Positions 46,119-55,561 of a DNA stretch of 64,000 nt are shown in pieces (position 1 is the first letter of the stretch; every line of letters starts with the position of its first letter). The stretch comes from Hyphomicrobiaceae bacterium (lineage in GTDB: Bacteria > Pseudomonadota > Alphaproteobacteria > Rhizobiales > Hyphomicrobiaceae): NCBI GenBank assembly GCA_020442165.1, contig JAGRKV010000052.1, positions 84,307 to 148,306 of the forward strand. Reading direction: 5' to 3'. Made by a program: the position numbers and the translations under genes. Below the pieces are notes generated by a model that worked only from the letters and a program-made list of their open reading frames with translations, did not search any database and had not been told where the DNA came from.

Positions 46119-49100
46119 TCAGGCTGTGTCCTTGGGCGGTTCTATCCTGTACCAAACGACATAGAGCGCGGGCAGGAAGACCAGGGTCAACAGTGTCGCG
46201 CCGAGCAGGCCGCCAATCACCGCATAGGCCATCGGTCCCCAGAAGACGGTTCGCGCAATCGGCAGCATTCCCAAAATTGCAGCAGCCGCGGTCAGCAGGA
46301 TCGGCCGGAGCCGGTGTTCGGTGGCGCTGACGACGGCGTGCCAGCGGTCCAGACCCGCACTGATGTTGCCTTCGATCTGATCGATCAGGATCACCGAATT
46401 GCGTATCACCATGCCGACCAGGGAGATGACGCCGAGAATGGCGACAAATCCAAGAGGCACGTTGAAAAGCAGCAGTGCCGCGGTAACGCCGATCAGCGCC
46501 AGCGGTGCCGTCAGCAGGACGATGGCTAGGTTCTGGAAGCTGCGCAGCTGGATCATCAAGATGGTCAACATCAAAAACGCCATCAGCGGAAACACGGCGA
46601 AGATACTGCCACGCGCCTTGGCCGAATCTTCCAGCGTGCCGCCTATGGCAACGTCGTAGCCGGCAGGTAGCGCGGCGCGGAAGGCATCAATGGAGGGCTG
46701 CAGGAGGTTGACGACGTTGATGGCCTTGAGATGGCCGGCGACATCCGCCTGCACCGTGATCGTTGGTAGACGCTTGCGGCGCCAGATCAGGGGCGGCTCC
46801 AGTTGATAGGTCAGTGTGGCGACCTGTGCCAGCGGCACAGTTTCTCCGGAAGGTGTGGACAGCTGAAGGAAACGTAGTGTTTCCAATTCAGCGCGCTCGC
46901 CGGGCACCGCGCGCGCAACGACATCGATCAAGTAGGTGTCGTCGCGCACCTGGGTAATGGTGGTGCCGGAGAGCACGGAGTTGATGTTGCTTGCCACCTG
47001 CCGCGAGGTAAGACCGACGGCGCGTGCCCGGTCCTGGTCGATGTCGACCTTCACCACCTTCGACATCTCGTTCCAGTCGTAGTTGATGTTGGTGACATTT
47101 GGGTCGGCTCCGATCATACCGGCAAACTTCAGAGCCATGGCGCGGACTTCGCCGGGGTCTGGTCCGCTGACACGAAACTTAAGTGGCCAGCCGACAGGCG
47201 GCCCCAATTCGAGCGGACTGATGCGGATGAGAGCGTTGTCAAAGCCGCTCGACATAGCCTCTTGCAAGCGTGCTGCGACTTCGGGCCGGACCTTGAAACC
47301 TTTCGTCATGACCACGGCTTGCGCGAAGAACGAATTGGCGAGTTGGGCGTCGAGCGGCAAATAGAATCGCACCGCGCCCTGGCCGACGTAGAACGTCCAG
47401 TAGTCGATTTCGGGATCAGATTTCAGGATCGCCTCGATCCGCTTGACTGTTGCGTCGGTGGCGTTGATCGAAGCGCTTTGCGGAAGAGTGACGTTGATGA
47501 GCAGTTCGGCGCGGTCGGAGGCCGGGAAGAACTCCTGTTGTACAAAGCGCATGCCAAAAAGTGCTGCCAGGAATATGCCCGCCGTGGCACCGAGTACAAT
47601 AAACTTGTGGCGCAGGATTTTGTCGAGGGTGCGTGCGAAACGGCTGCCTTCACCGTGTTCCGCGTGATGCGCCTTCATGGAGTCGGGTAGGAGGTAGACA
47701 CCTGTCAACGGCGTGAAGAGTACGGCGACAACCCATGATGTTATCAGCGCAATGCCGACGACCGCGAACAGCGAGAACGTATATTCACCTGCGCCGCTGC
47801 GCGCGAAGCCCACGGGCACGAAACCTGCGATCGTGACCAATGTGCCGGTCAGCATCGGGAATGCCGTCGACGTATAGGCGTAGGTCGCTGCCGAAATCTT
47901 GTCAGCACCCTGTTCCAGACGCCAGATCATCATCTCGACAGCGATCATGGCGTCGTCGACGAGAAGGCCCAGCGCGATGATGAGAGCGCCAAGAGAGATG
48001 CGCTGTAACGAAATGCCGAAATAGAGCATGAAGGCGAATGTGATGCCGAGCACCAGCGGAATTGCCACGGCAACCACTACGCCGGGGCGCCAGCCAAGTG
48101 CGAAGAAACTCACGCCGAGAACGATGGCGATGGCTTCCCACAGCGTCTTGGTGAATTCACCAACGGCTTCCTCGACCACATGGGGCTGGTTGGATACGAG
48201 GTGGGGCTCGATGCCGATAGGAAGGTCGGTGACGACTTCGACCATCTTGTCGCGGATCGCTTCGCCGAGCGCCAGTACATCGCCGCCACTTGCCATGGAA
48301 ATAGCCAGCCCGATCGCCGGGGCGCCATTGAAGCGGAACATCGGTTGTGGCGGATCGACATAGCCGCGGCGGATCTGTGCGATGTCGGCGAGCTTGTAGA
48401 AGCGGTCGCCAGCCTTGAGATTGACGGTGCGGAGACTTTCCTCGCTGTCGAAGCTACCCGAAACGCGCACGGCCACCCGTTCGTCGGGACCATCAAGGAT
48501 GCCGCTGGGCACGATTGCGTTCTGCGACTGCAGTGCATCCATGAGGACGCTCGCATCGATGCCGAGTGATGCCATCTGCTTGGTCGAGAATTCGAGGAAG
48601 ATTTTTTCGTCCTGCGTGCCGATGAAGTCGACCTTGGCCACACCTGCGGTTGCCAGAAGACGGGTGCGAACCTTCTCCAGCTCGTCGCGCAATTCGCGCA
48701 TGGTGTAGCCGTCGCTGGTGAAGGCATAGATGATCGAGTAGGTATCGCCGAACTCGTCGTTGAAGAACGGGCCCTGGATGCCACTCGGCAGCTGGGAGCG
48801 AATGTCGCCCACCTTCTTGCGCACCTGGTACCACAGGTCGGAAACCTTCGATGCGGGCGTTGAATCCTTCAGGTTGACGTAGACCAGCGAGTCGCCGGGC
48901 TTGGTGTAGCTGCGGACAAAATCGAGGAATGGCAGCTCTTCAAGCTTCTTTTCGATCCGGTCGGTCACCTGGGTGAGCGTATCGCTGGTGGTGGCTCCGG
49001 GCCAGAGCGTGCGCACGACCATGGTCTTGATCGTGAAGGGCGGGTCTTCTTCGCGTCCCAGTTTCTCGTAGGAGAAAATGCCAGCGAAGGCCGCCATGAG

Positions 49101-49163
49101 CATGAAGTAGAATACCAGGCTTTTGTGACGTAGTGCCCAGTCCGACAGGTTGAAGCTGCTCAT
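46119..49163 (-). CDS. RND-family efflux transporter permease (second pump)
   Basis: A 1014-residue AcrB-type transporter. The N-terminal helix is near residues 13-33, followed by L-G-R-E-E-D-P-P-F-T-I-K. Transmembrane clusters lie at about 335-540 and 850-1005. The proton-relay motif is seen in G-L-L-V-D-D-A-M-I-A-V-E, and the second half contains G-V-I-S-L-V-G-M-V-I-R-N-S-V-I-L-I-D-Q. It overlaps its adaptor gene by four bases (49160-49163). It differs from the pump at 34264 in length and in lacking the His/Gly insert, so the two are paralogs, not recent duplicates. Substrate unknown. Confidence 0.93.
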   Translation of the reverse strand: MSSFNLSDWALRHKSLVFYFMLMAAFAGIFSYEKLGREEDPPFTIKTMVVRTLWPGATTSDTLTQVTDRIEKKLEELPFLDFVRSYTKPGDSLVYVNLKDSTPASKVSDLWYQVRKKVGDIRSQLPSGIQGPFFNDEFGDTYSIIYAFTSDGYTMRELRDELEKVRTRLLATAGVAKVDFIGTQDEKIFLEFSTKQMASLGIDASVLMDALQSQNAIVPSGILDGPDERVAVRVSGSFDSEESLRTVNLKAGDRFYKLADIAQIRRGYVDPPQPMFRFNGAPAIGLAISMASGGDVLALGEAIRDKMVEVVTDLPIGIEPHLVSNQPHVVEEAVGEFTKTLWEAIAIVLGVSFFALGWRPGVVVAVAIPLVLGITFAFMLYFGISLQRISLGALIIALGLLVDDAMIAVEMMIWRLEQGADKISAATYAYTSTAFPMLTGTLVTIAGFVPVGFARSGAGEYTFSLFAVVGIALITSWVVAVLFTPLTGVYLLPDSMKAHHAEHGEGSRFARTLDKILRHKFIVLGATAGIFLAALFGMRFVQQEFFPASDRAELLINVTLPQSASINATDATVKRIEAILKSDPEIDYWTFYVGQGAVRFYLPLDAQLANSFFAQAVVMTKGFKVRPEVAARLQEAMSSGFDNALIRISPLELGPPVGWPLKFRVSGPDPGEVRAMALKFAGMIGADPNVTNINYDWNEMSKVVKVDIDQDRARAVGLTSRQVASNINSVLSGTTITQVRDDTYLIDVVARAVPGERAELETLRFLQLSTPSGETVPLAQVATLTYQLEPPLIWRRKRLPTITVQADVAGHLKAINVVNLLQPSIDAFRAALPAGYDVAIGGTLEDSAKARGSIFAVFPLMAFLMLTILMIQLRSFQNLAIVLLTAPLALIGVTAALLLFNVPLGFVAILGVISLVGMVIRNSVILIDQIEGNISAGLDRWHAVVSATEHRLRPILLTAAAAILGMLPIARTVFWGPMAYAVIGGLLGATLLTLVFLPALYVVWYRIEPPKDTA

Positions 49164-50269
49164 GGCCGGGCGCTCGTGATAAGTCTGACGGTCTGGCCTT
49201 TCTGCAGCCGGTTGACCCCGGCGGTGACGACGATTTCCCCCTTGTCGAGCCCGCTGGCAAGGATCACCCGGTCTGCCTCGAAGCGCGATACCACGACCGG
49301 CTTCAGATCGACCTGCGAGGTCTTGGGATCGTATGCCCAGACCGCGGGCTTGCCGTTCTGGTCATAAAGGGCCCCGGAGGGAAGGATGACGACCGGTGCC
49401 GTCTTTTCCTTGAGACGGCCGACCACACTGGCGCCGAAGCGCATGGCGGGTGGCGGATTCTTGAGTGTTGCCTTGACCTGATAGGTGCGGGTTACAGCGT
49501 CTGCGACGGGAGATACCTCGCGTACCTTTGCTTCAGCCGTCAGCTTGGGGTCGGAGAGCAGCGATACGAACAGCTCGGGACGGTCGGTTTGCTTGCGGTC
49601 GCGGAATGCTGACTCAGCGATATTGAAAACTGCGTCGACCTCATCGGGCTTGGCTAGTTTGACGACCATCTGCCCGACGTTGACCACTTGGCCAGGCTCG
49701 GCACCTACCGCGGTCACTATGCCATCGAAGTCGGCATTGAGTTCGCTGTACTTCAGCTGGTCGTTGGCCAGGGACAGGGCTGCCTTGGCCGATTCCAGTT
49801 TGGCTTCCGCAGAGCGGAGGTTGCGCAATGCGGCATCATAGTTTGAGCGCGTCGTCACACCCTTTTCGAGAAGCTGTTTGAGACGGTCTTCCGCCGACTT
49901 GGCCTCGACCAGGACAGCCTCCGCTGAGCTGACATCGGCTTCGGCCGAACGCAGCTTGTTGCGGAAATCCTGTTCGTCCAGCCGGGCCAGCAGGTCGCCC
50001 GCCTTGACGCGCACGCCTACATCAACCGCTCGCGATACAAGTTTTCCGGAAACGCGAAAACCGATGCTGCTTTCCTGACGCGGTCGGATTTCGCCGACAG
50101 CTTGGCGGTCGTCCTCAATCGACTGCGGATCTATGACAGTGGTGCGGACCGGACGGATGACAGTGTGTTGGCGTTCCGGCGGGGCCGCGCTCATGAAATG
50201 CCATGCCAGTGCGATGGCTGCCAGAAATGCGAAGCCCGCCACGAGGTACTTCAAGGGTAGGTTTGGCAT
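49160..50269 (-). CDS. RND efflux periplasmic adaptor (second pump)
   Basis: A 369-residue membrane fusion protein. A hydrophobic N-terminal anchor or signal (about 7-25) precedes the first lipoyl half-motif V-G-E-I-R-P-R-Q-E-S-S-I-G-F-R-V-S-G-K-L and V-R-V-K-A-G-D-L-L-A-R-L-D. A coiled coil (about 95-155) follows, then the second half A-D-F-D-G-I-V-T-A-V. A good Shine-Dalgarno (GGGGAGAG) precedes ATG 50269; the frame continues upstream without family sequence. It is translationally coupled to the permease. No outer membrane factor is encoded nearby. Confidence 0.92.
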   Translation of the reverse strand: MPNLPLKYLVAGFAFLAAIALAWHFMSAAPPERQHTVIRPVRTTVIDPQSIEDDRQAVGEIRPRQESSIGFRVSGKLVSRAVDVGVRVKAGDLLARLDEQDFRNKLRSAEADVSSAEAVLVEAKSAEDRLKQLLEKGVTTRSNYDAALRNLRSAEAKLESAKAALSLANDQLKYSELNADFDGIVTAVGAEPGQVVNVGQMVVKLAKPDEVDAVFNIAESAFRDRKQTDRPELFVSLLSDPKLTAEAKVREVSPVADAVTRTYQVKATLKNPPPAMRFGASVVGRLKEKTAPVVILPSGALYDQNGKPAVWAYDPKTSQVDLKPVVVSRFEADRVILASGLDKGEIVVTAGVNRLQKGQTVRLITSARP

Positions 50270-50564
50270 GGTTAAGCTCTCCCCGATTGGCTGCATCACG
50301 TAAGCACATTTTGAGCTGCTGGCAATAAGTGCAGCTTGTGGCAGCGCATCAATTGTTTTCAGCAAACACGCGCTATTGATTGTTCGATGAGGTTGGCCGC
50401 GGTGGATTGAAGGAGGTTGCGGCCTTTTACCTAGAGTTCATCCATTCAGGGCTGCCGGATGCTTGGAGTTGAGCGGCCTAAAGTGGCGGTGCAGAATTGC
50501 GCATGACCGTGTTGGCTATTGCAGTTTTCTTCTCGGCTGCAGCTTGTGATTGGGAGGGCAGACC

Positions 50565-51269
50565 TTGGCATCAGGCCAGCAGCCACACATCGGTGAGGCG
50601 GTTGTGGATTGGCGGCCGAGACCATGGCCTCAACCGGTCTCGCTGAAAGGCGAATTCTGCAACGTGGTGCCGCTGGCCGTCGCTCATGCTTCGGGCCTGC
50701 ACGCGGCCTATTCATCGGGCAGCGACCGCGACTGGACGTACATGCCCTATGAGTGCCCAGGCACGATCGCGGAGACGCAGGCCTGGATCGAGAGCCTGAT
50801 CGCGGGCGACTGCTTTTTTGCCATTGAAGACAAGTCGAGCGGAGCGCCGCTTGGGATTGCCTCCTACATCCGCATCGATCCTGGCAACGGTACGATCGAG
50901 GTGGCGCACATCAATTTCGCGGAGCCCTTGCAGAGGACCCGATTGGGCACCGAGGCCGTCTACCTTCTTCTCGCTCATGCGTTCGATGACCTGGGCTACA
51001 GGAGATGCGAATGGAAATGCGATAGCCTCAATGCGCGGTCACGGCGTGCCGCTTTGCGATATGGCTTCAGCTTCGAAGGTATTTTCCGTCAGGCTGTCAT
51101 CTACAAGGGGCGTAACCGCGATACGTCCTGGTATGCGATGATCGACAAGGATTGGCCGGTGCTGAAAAGGGCCTTTGAAACCTGGTTGGCGCCGTCGAAT
51201 TTCGATGCTGCCGGTCGGCAGCTTTCGGACCTTGGGGTGCTGACGAAGGCCGCGCTGGGCTCACTTTGA
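50565..51269 (+). CDS. GNAT-family N-acetyltransferase (RimJ/RimL type)
   Basis: A 234-residue protein. The acetyl-CoA-binding region has R-T-R-L-G-T-E-A-V-Y-L-L-L-A-H-A-F near residues 125-141 and the typical N-x-R-S-R-R-A-A-L-R-Y-G-F-S-F-E-G block near 170. These proteins acetylate small molecules or protein N-termini; the substrate is unknown. The start is uncertain: TTG 50565 is suggested by a GGGAGGG just upstream, and TTG 50550 is also possible. Its last nine bases overlap the end of the convergent flavin reductase gene. Confidence 0.82.
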   Translation: MASGQQPHIGEAVVDWRPRPWPQPVSLKGEFCNVVPLAVAHASGLHAAYSSGSDRDWTYMPYECPGTIAETQAWIESLIAGDCFFAIEDKSSGAPLGIASYIRIDPGNGTIEVAHINFAEPLQRTRLGTEAVYLLLAHAFDDLGYRRCEWKCDSLNARSRRAALRYGFSFEGIFRQAVIYKGRNRDTSWYAMIDKDWPVLKRAFETWLAPSNFDAAGRQLSDLGVLTKAALGSL

Positions 51270-51995
51270 GGCGGCGGCCCGGATGAGAGCGGGTTGGGTG
51301 TGTTCCATGTCGCGCCCAGCGAATTGCGGTGAACGTGCAGCAGCGTCACGGGCAAATTCCGAGAGCTTGACAAGTTGCCTCATAATGTCGGCCAGACGTA
51401 TTTGCAGGGATAGTTCGTTGAGGCTGCCCGATCGATCGAACTGGAGTGCCGCCTGGGCGACGACCAGAGATCTTGGCGCAGCGAGGAGACCCATTGACGA
51501 GGCCACGCGCTGCATATCGCCAATGGCGCCGCCGCAGATACGGCCTCCGGCGACCTGAAGGAAAGCCACGGCTTTGCCTTCGACTTCCGTCGGGCGATCG
51601 TTGAAGCAGGGGAAGCAGTCGAGGACGAGCTTCATGACGCCAGACATGGCCCCGTGATGCTCAGGTGAGCACCAGACGAAACCGTCTGCCCACGCCACAT
51701 CGGCATGAAGCACCGCGATGCGGTCGTTGTCCTTCGCCTCGTTGCCGGCAAGAGGCAGGTCCTGAGGGTCGAACATCCGCGTGTCGCAGCCCGCTTCGCG
51801 AAGCATGTGTGAGGCCTCAAGGGCCAGCTTGCGGCTGAAAGCGCCTTTACGGCAGGAGCCGTAAAGCACGAGCCCCTTGGGGGCTGGACGCAGTGTCCTG
51901 CAGTCGAACGGTGACGCAATGCGTTCCGAAGTGTCTGCCGCAATTCGGGACACTCCGGTTCGCTTCGGCACAGGGGATTTGTTGCGTGGCGTCAT
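51261..51995 (-). CDS. NADPH-dependent FMN reductase, ArsH-like
   Basis: A 244-residue flavodoxin-fold protein. The region L-V-L-Y-G-S-C-R-K-G-A-F-S-R-K-L-A-L-E-A binds FMN phosphate. F-D-P-Q-D-L-P-L-A and W-C-S-P-E-H-H-G-A-M-S-G-V-M-K are ArsH-like. ArsH oxidises trivalent organoarsenicals in other bacteria, but no other ars gene is near, so general flavin or quinone reductase function is also possible. The last nine bases overlap the convergent acetyltransferase. Start 51995 is chosen; 52013 is also in frame. The N-terminal extension before the flavodoxin fold (about 40 residues) is basic and Ser/Thr-rich. Confidence 0.8.
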   Translation of the reverse strand: MTPRNKSPVPKRTGVSRIAADTSERIASPFDCRTLRPAPKGLVLYGSCRKGAFSRKLALEASHMLREAGCDTRMFDPQDLPLAGNEAKDNDRIAVLHADVAWADGFVWCSPEHHGAMSGVMKLVLDCFPCFNDRPTEVEGKAVAFLQVAGGRICGGAIGDMQRVASSMGLLAAPRSLVVAQAALQFDRSGSLNELSLQIRLADIMRQLVKLSEFARDAAARSPQFAGRDMEHTQPALIRAAASK

Positions 51996-52135
51996 TGTGC
52001 CACTGCCGAGCAAGGACCATTCCCCAAATTAGCCGGTGTTTCATGGTGCGGGGACGTTAGTGCATACAACCTTGCGCGCGCATCCGCGAAAACAGCGGCA
52101 TTCGCGGCGCAGGCCGCAATCCGCTGGCCCGACTA

Positions 52136-52164
52136 TTGCTTGGGAGTGTACAAATGGGTACGTT
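52136..52164 (+). promoter_or_regulatory. candidate sigma70-type promoter of the carrier-protein operon
   Basis: TTGCTT, a 17-base spacer and TACGTT lie 24-52 bases before the carrier protein ATG. The -35 fits moderately and the -10 weakly, so this is a tentative assignment based on spacing and position. Confidence 0.28.
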
Positions 52165-52187
52165 TTTGGACGCTGGTGAGTTTCCGC

Positions 52188-52442
52188 ATGAAAGATGAGA
52201 TTAACGCCAAAGTTAGAGCGCTTCTGGGCGAAGCTGAAACCGTATCGGTTGACGCGTTAGCCGACGACAGCGATCTCTATGACGCGGGTTTGACGTCCTT
52301 TGCGACCGTCCAGCTCATGCTCGCGCTCGAAGATACCTTCAATATCGAATTCCCAGAATCGCTATTGAACCGGCGGACCTTCAGCTCGATTGGAACCATC
52401 ACCTCACGGGTTCAAGAGCTGTTGATGCAAAAGGTGGTCTAG
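52188..52442 (+). CDS. stand-alone acyl/aminoacyl carrier protein
   Basis: An 84-residue carrier protein. The phosphopantetheine attachment site is Ser37 in D-A-G-L-T-S-F-A-T-V, where the usual D-S-L/D-S-M is replaced by T-S-F; the acidic helix II pattern follows (L-E-D-T-F-N-I-E-F-P). It starts the operon with the aminoacyl:carrier-protein ligase four reading frames downstream. In the characterised Bradyrhizobium system (Bll0956/Bll0957) a similar dedicated carrier is charged with glycine by the ligase. The gene begins at ATG 52188, while an upstream frame start at 52140 is less likely. Next gene starts two bases after its stop. Confidence 0.9.
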   Translation: MKDEINAKVRALLGEAETVSVDALADDSDLYDAGLTSFATVQLMLALEDTFNIEFPESLLNRRTFSSIGTITSRVQELLMQKVV

Positions 52443-52444
52443 CA

Positions 52445-53617
52445 ATGCTGGAGATCACCGATATTCCCCTGCACAACAGGATGAAGGGGGTCTGCCTCGT
52501 CGCGGCGCAACACGCGGGAGATGTCGACAGGCAGGCGCGGTTCCCCATCGAGGTTCTCGATGAACTGAGGAGGGCGAGGCTGCTGGCCGTGATGATTCCG
52601 CGCCAGTTGGGCGGTGAACAGGCCGGGCTGGAAGAAGTGGCCGATCTGTGCCGCATGCTATCTCAACATTGCGCGTCGGCCGGCATGGTCTACGCCATGC
52701 ACAATATCAAGCTTCACAATCTCCTGGTCGGGGGTGCTGCGAGCGATTGGCATCGCCAGATGATGCAACGCATTGCCGACGAGCAGCTGCTGCTCGGCTC
52801 AGCCACCACCGAAGCGGGTATCGGAGGCGATCTGCGCAACAGCATCTGCGCAGTTGAAAGGGATGGCGATGGGTTCCATCTGCGCAAGGAGGCGACCGTA
52901 ATCTCCTACGCGCTCCATTGCGATGCGATCTTTGCAACTGCGCGGCGTGCTCCGGATGCGGCCTCATCCGATCAGGTCATGGTGGCCCTGCTCAAGGACC
53001 AGTACACCCTCGCGCCAACGCATGCGTGGGACACGCTGGGGATGCGTGGCACCTGCAGCGAAGGCTTCATTCTCGAAGGTCTTGCGCCTTGCGAGCAAAT
53101 ATTTCCGCAGCCCTTCGCTGAACTCGCTGCGCAATCGATGCTCGCCGCGGCACACATTCTCTGGTCCAGCGTGTGGTACGGCATCGCGCAGGATGCCTGG
53201 GGCCGCGCGCAATCGACGGTGCGCGCTGAAGCCCGCCGCCGTCCTGACGGAAGGCCACCGTCCACGGTTCCGCTGGCGGAAGCAAACATCAAGCTGCACC
53301 AGGTCCGTGCATCAATCGTTGAGAGCCTGGAACGGTTCGCGCGCGTGAAGAAGGACCCTGATGCGCTGGGTTCGATCAGCTTCGCCATTGCAATGAACAA
53401 CCTCAAGGTGACGTCTTCGCGCTTGTGTACCGATGTGGTGATGGAAGCGCTGCGCGTGGCCGGCATCCAGGGCTATCGCAACGACAGTCCCGCAAGTGTG
53501 GGCCGGCATCTGCGGGACGTTTTGTCTGCACCTTTGATGATCGCCAACGACCGTGTCGTCTCCAACCTGTCGTCCTCGATCCTGGCGTCGAAGTTCGATG
53601 CCTCGCTGCTGGAGTAG
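52445..53617 (+). CDS. acyl-CoA-dehydrogenase-like flavoprotein
   Basis: A 390-residue acyl-CoA dehydrogenase fold protein. The N-terminal helical domain ([17 protein letters not shown]) is followed by the middle beta region with [14 protein letters not shown], and [13 protein letters not shown]. The C-terminal four-helix domain ends [16 protein letters not shown], which corresponds to the G-G-x-G-Y region of the family. FAD-dependent alpha-beta oxidation of a thioester is the family reaction. Here the likely substrate is a carrier-protein-bound aminoacyl or acyl group, inferred from the neighbouring carrier gene, 2 bases upstream. Confidence 0.85.
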   Translation: MLEITDIPLHNRMKGVCLVAAQHAGDVDRQARFPIEVLDELRRARLLAVMIPRQLGGEQAGLEEVADLCRMLSQHCASAGMVYAMHNIKLHNLLVGGAASDWHRQMMQRIADEQLLLGSATTEAGIGGDLRNSICAVERDGDGFHLRKEATVISYALHCDAIFATARRAPDAASSDQVMVALLKDQYTLAPTHAWDTLGMRGTCSEGFILEGLAPCEQIFPQPFAELAAQSMLAAAHILWSSVWYGIAQDAWGRAQSTVRAEARRRPDGRPPSTVPLAEANIKLHQVRASIVESLERFARVKKDPDALGSISFAIAMNNLKVTSSRLCTDVVMEALRVAGIQGYRNDSPASVGRHLRDVLSAPLMIANDRVVSNLSSSILASKFDASLLE

Positions 53618-53622
53618 AGTTT

Positions 53623-54534
53623 ATGGATGCTCAACCGAGCCTGCTTGACGAATTGCTTCGCCATGGGCTGCTGTTCGATACCGGCGTGGACGGGCTTTAC
53701 GGACGCGCGGGCATTTTCGAGGAAGTGATTTCAGGCATCGAGACCATGGTCGTCAGAATTGGCCATGTCGATCGCCCCGAGGTTATCCGCTTTCCGCCGG
53801 GCATGAACCGCGCGCATTTCGAAGCAAGCGGCTACCTCAAGAGCTTTCCGCATCTCGCCGGCACCGTTCATTGCTTCTGTGGTGACGAGGCCGCTCATGG
53901 CAGCCTGCTCGCCGACCTTGAAAAGGGTCGCGACTGGACGGGCGGACAGAAGGCGTCTGACATCGTCATCACGCCAGCGGCCTGCTATCCGCTGTATCCG
54001 ATCGTTGCCAAGCGTGGACCGCTGGCTGCGGGGGGAGGGCTTTTCGATCTCAGTTCATATTGCTTCCGGCATGAGCCATCGACAGATCCTACGCGCATGC
54101 AACTTTTTCGCATGCGTGAGTATGTGCGCGTGGGCTCGCCCGAGCAGGTGGTCGATTTCCGTTCCGAGTGGATGGAGCGTGGCAAGACGCTTATCGACAA
54201 GCTCCGGCTGCCCTACGTCGTTGACGTGGCGAACGATCCCTTCTTCGGACGTGGCGGCAAGATCATCGCCAACAGCCAGCGCGAACTTGGGTTGAAATTC
54301 GAACTGCTGATCCCTGTTTCAAGCCAAGCCAATCCGACGGCATGCCTGAGCTTCAACTACCATCAAGATCACTTCGGCAAGCTGTGGGGAATTACCCAGG
54401 CTGACGGAGACGTGGCGCATACCGGCTGCGTCGGCTTCGGTCTGGAGCGTCTTGCTATCGCACTCTTCCGGCATCACGGCTTCGATACCACTCAATGGCC
54501 GGCTGGTGTCCGCGCCGAGCTTGGTCTGACTTAG
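53623..54534 (+). CDS. amino acid:[carrier protein] ligase (aaRS-like)
   Basis: A 303-residue homolog of the catalytic core of the atypical, archaeal-type seryl-tRNA synthetase without the tRNA-binding domain. Described members (Bradyrhizobium Bll0957) activate glycine or alanine and load it on a carrier protein. Candidate zinc ligands are Cys121 (A-A-C-Y-P), Glu166 (R-M-R-E-Y) and Cys269 (H-T-G-C-V-G-F-G). Their spacing of 45 and 103 residues matches, as I recall it, the ligands of Bll0957. Class II motif 2 (F-R-H-E) and motif 3 (G-F-G-L-E-R) are visible. ATG 53623 follows a GGAG, five bases after the dehydrogenase stop. Substrate amino acid is unknown. Confidence 0.9.
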   Translation: MDAQPSLLDELLRHGLLFDTGVDGLYGRAGIFEEVISGIETMVVRIGHVDRPEVIRFPPGMNRAHFEASGYLKSFPHLAGTVHCFCGDEAAHGSLLADLEKGRDWTGGQKASDIVITPAACYPLYPIVAKRGPLAAGGGLFDLSSYCFRHEPSTDPTRMQLFRMREYVRVGSPEQVVDFRSEWMERGKTLIDKLRLPYVVDVANDPFFGRGGKIIANSQRELGLKFELLIPVSSQANPTACLSFNYHQDHFGKLWGITQADGDVAHTGCVGFGLERLAIALFRHHGFDTTQWPAGVRAELGLT

Positions 54535-54536
54535 TC

Positions 54537-55538
54537 ATGACGGTTGTGATCCAGGGTCTGTCTCCAGCCAGTCATGCCCGCCATGGGCTGCATGACCAGG
54601 CGCGCGACTGGCCCGAGACCAATTGCTACGTCGATTTGTGGATCGAAATGATCGCGGCGCTTGGGCACGACCCTGTCGCTGGACTGGGCTTTACGGTGAC
54701 GCAGGATTTCGAAGGCGACCAGTTCACATTCTTCAAGTTTCCTTCCGCAGATCTGGAAGTGCTCTACGGTGTCAGCGTGCTGGAACTGGCGATTTTCGAC
54801 AATACGGTTGCGCATGTCGAAACGCAGGCGAGCCGGGGGCGCATTGCGCTGGTGGAGGTGGATGGCTTCTATCTGCCCGACACCAAGGGGGTATCCTACA
54901 GAACCGAACACACCAAGACGACGATTGCGGTGAACAGCATCGATCCCGCGACAAGGTTTCTGGGTTATTTTCATAACGCTGGCTATTTCGCGCTGTCGGG
55001 TGACGATTTCGACGGGCTGTTTGGTCGGCTGCCTGACCAGATGGCGGTTGCAGACAGGCTGTTGCCCTATACGGAGTTCGTCAAACTTGCACCAGTGACG
55101 CACGACGCTGCATTGCCGAAGATTGCGTTGCGGCTGCTGGAACACCATCTCGGCAACCGGCCTCGGGCAAATCCAATCAGGGCATACAAAGCCAATTTTG
55201 GCGCTCATGCCGAGCGGCTGATGACGTCTGCACCTGAATTTTTTCACAAGTACACATTCAATGTCTTGCGCCAGCTGGGCGCCAATCACGAGCTCCTGTC
55301 GTCCTATCTCATATGGCTACGGTCGCATGGCATCAACGGGCTGGACCGCGCGATTGCCAAGACGCAGGAGCTTTCGGGCACGGCCAAGGCCATGCAGTTC
55401 CAGCTGGCACGCTCGGTCGCACGCCGCTCCTTTGCGAACTATGACGCGACGCTCGATCGCATGGCGGACGCATATGACCTGGCCTTCGGCGATCTCGTTG
55501 CGGTCTTTGGCGGCGGGCAGAACCGCATGGCGTCTTAG
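54537..55538 (+). CDS. DUF1839 family protein
   Basis: A 333-residue soluble protein. It starts with N-C-Y-V-D-L-W-I-E after a short leader. Features seen include D-Q-F-T-F-F-K-F-P, a V-D-G-F-Y-L-P-D-T-x-G-x-S-Y-R motif near residue 120, and K-T-T-I-A-V-N-S-I-D. The DUF1839 family has no assigned function and, from what I recall, its members occur next to amino acid:[carrier protein] ligases; that adjacency holds here (2 bases after the ligase stop). It may be a transferase or partner of the loaded carrier protein. I infer pathway membership only. Confidence 0.8.
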   Translation: MTVVIQGLSPASHARHGLHDQARDWPETNCYVDLWIEMIAALGHDPVAGLGFTVTQDFEGDQFTFFKFPSADLEVLYGVSVLELAIFDNTVAHVETQASRGRIALVEVDGFYLPDTKGVSYRTEHTKTTIAVNSIDPATRFLGYFHNAGYFALSGDDFDGLFGRLPDQMAVADRLLPYTEFVKLAPVTHDAALPKIALRLLEHHLGNRPRANPIRAYKANFGAHAERLMTSAPEFFHKYTFNVLRQLGANHELLSSYLIWLRSHGINGLDRAIAKTQELSGTAKAMQFQLARSVARRSFANYDATLDRMADAYDLAFGDLVAVFGGGQNRMAS

Positions 55539-55561
55539 ATCCAGCCCCGGAGTGCGCTACT

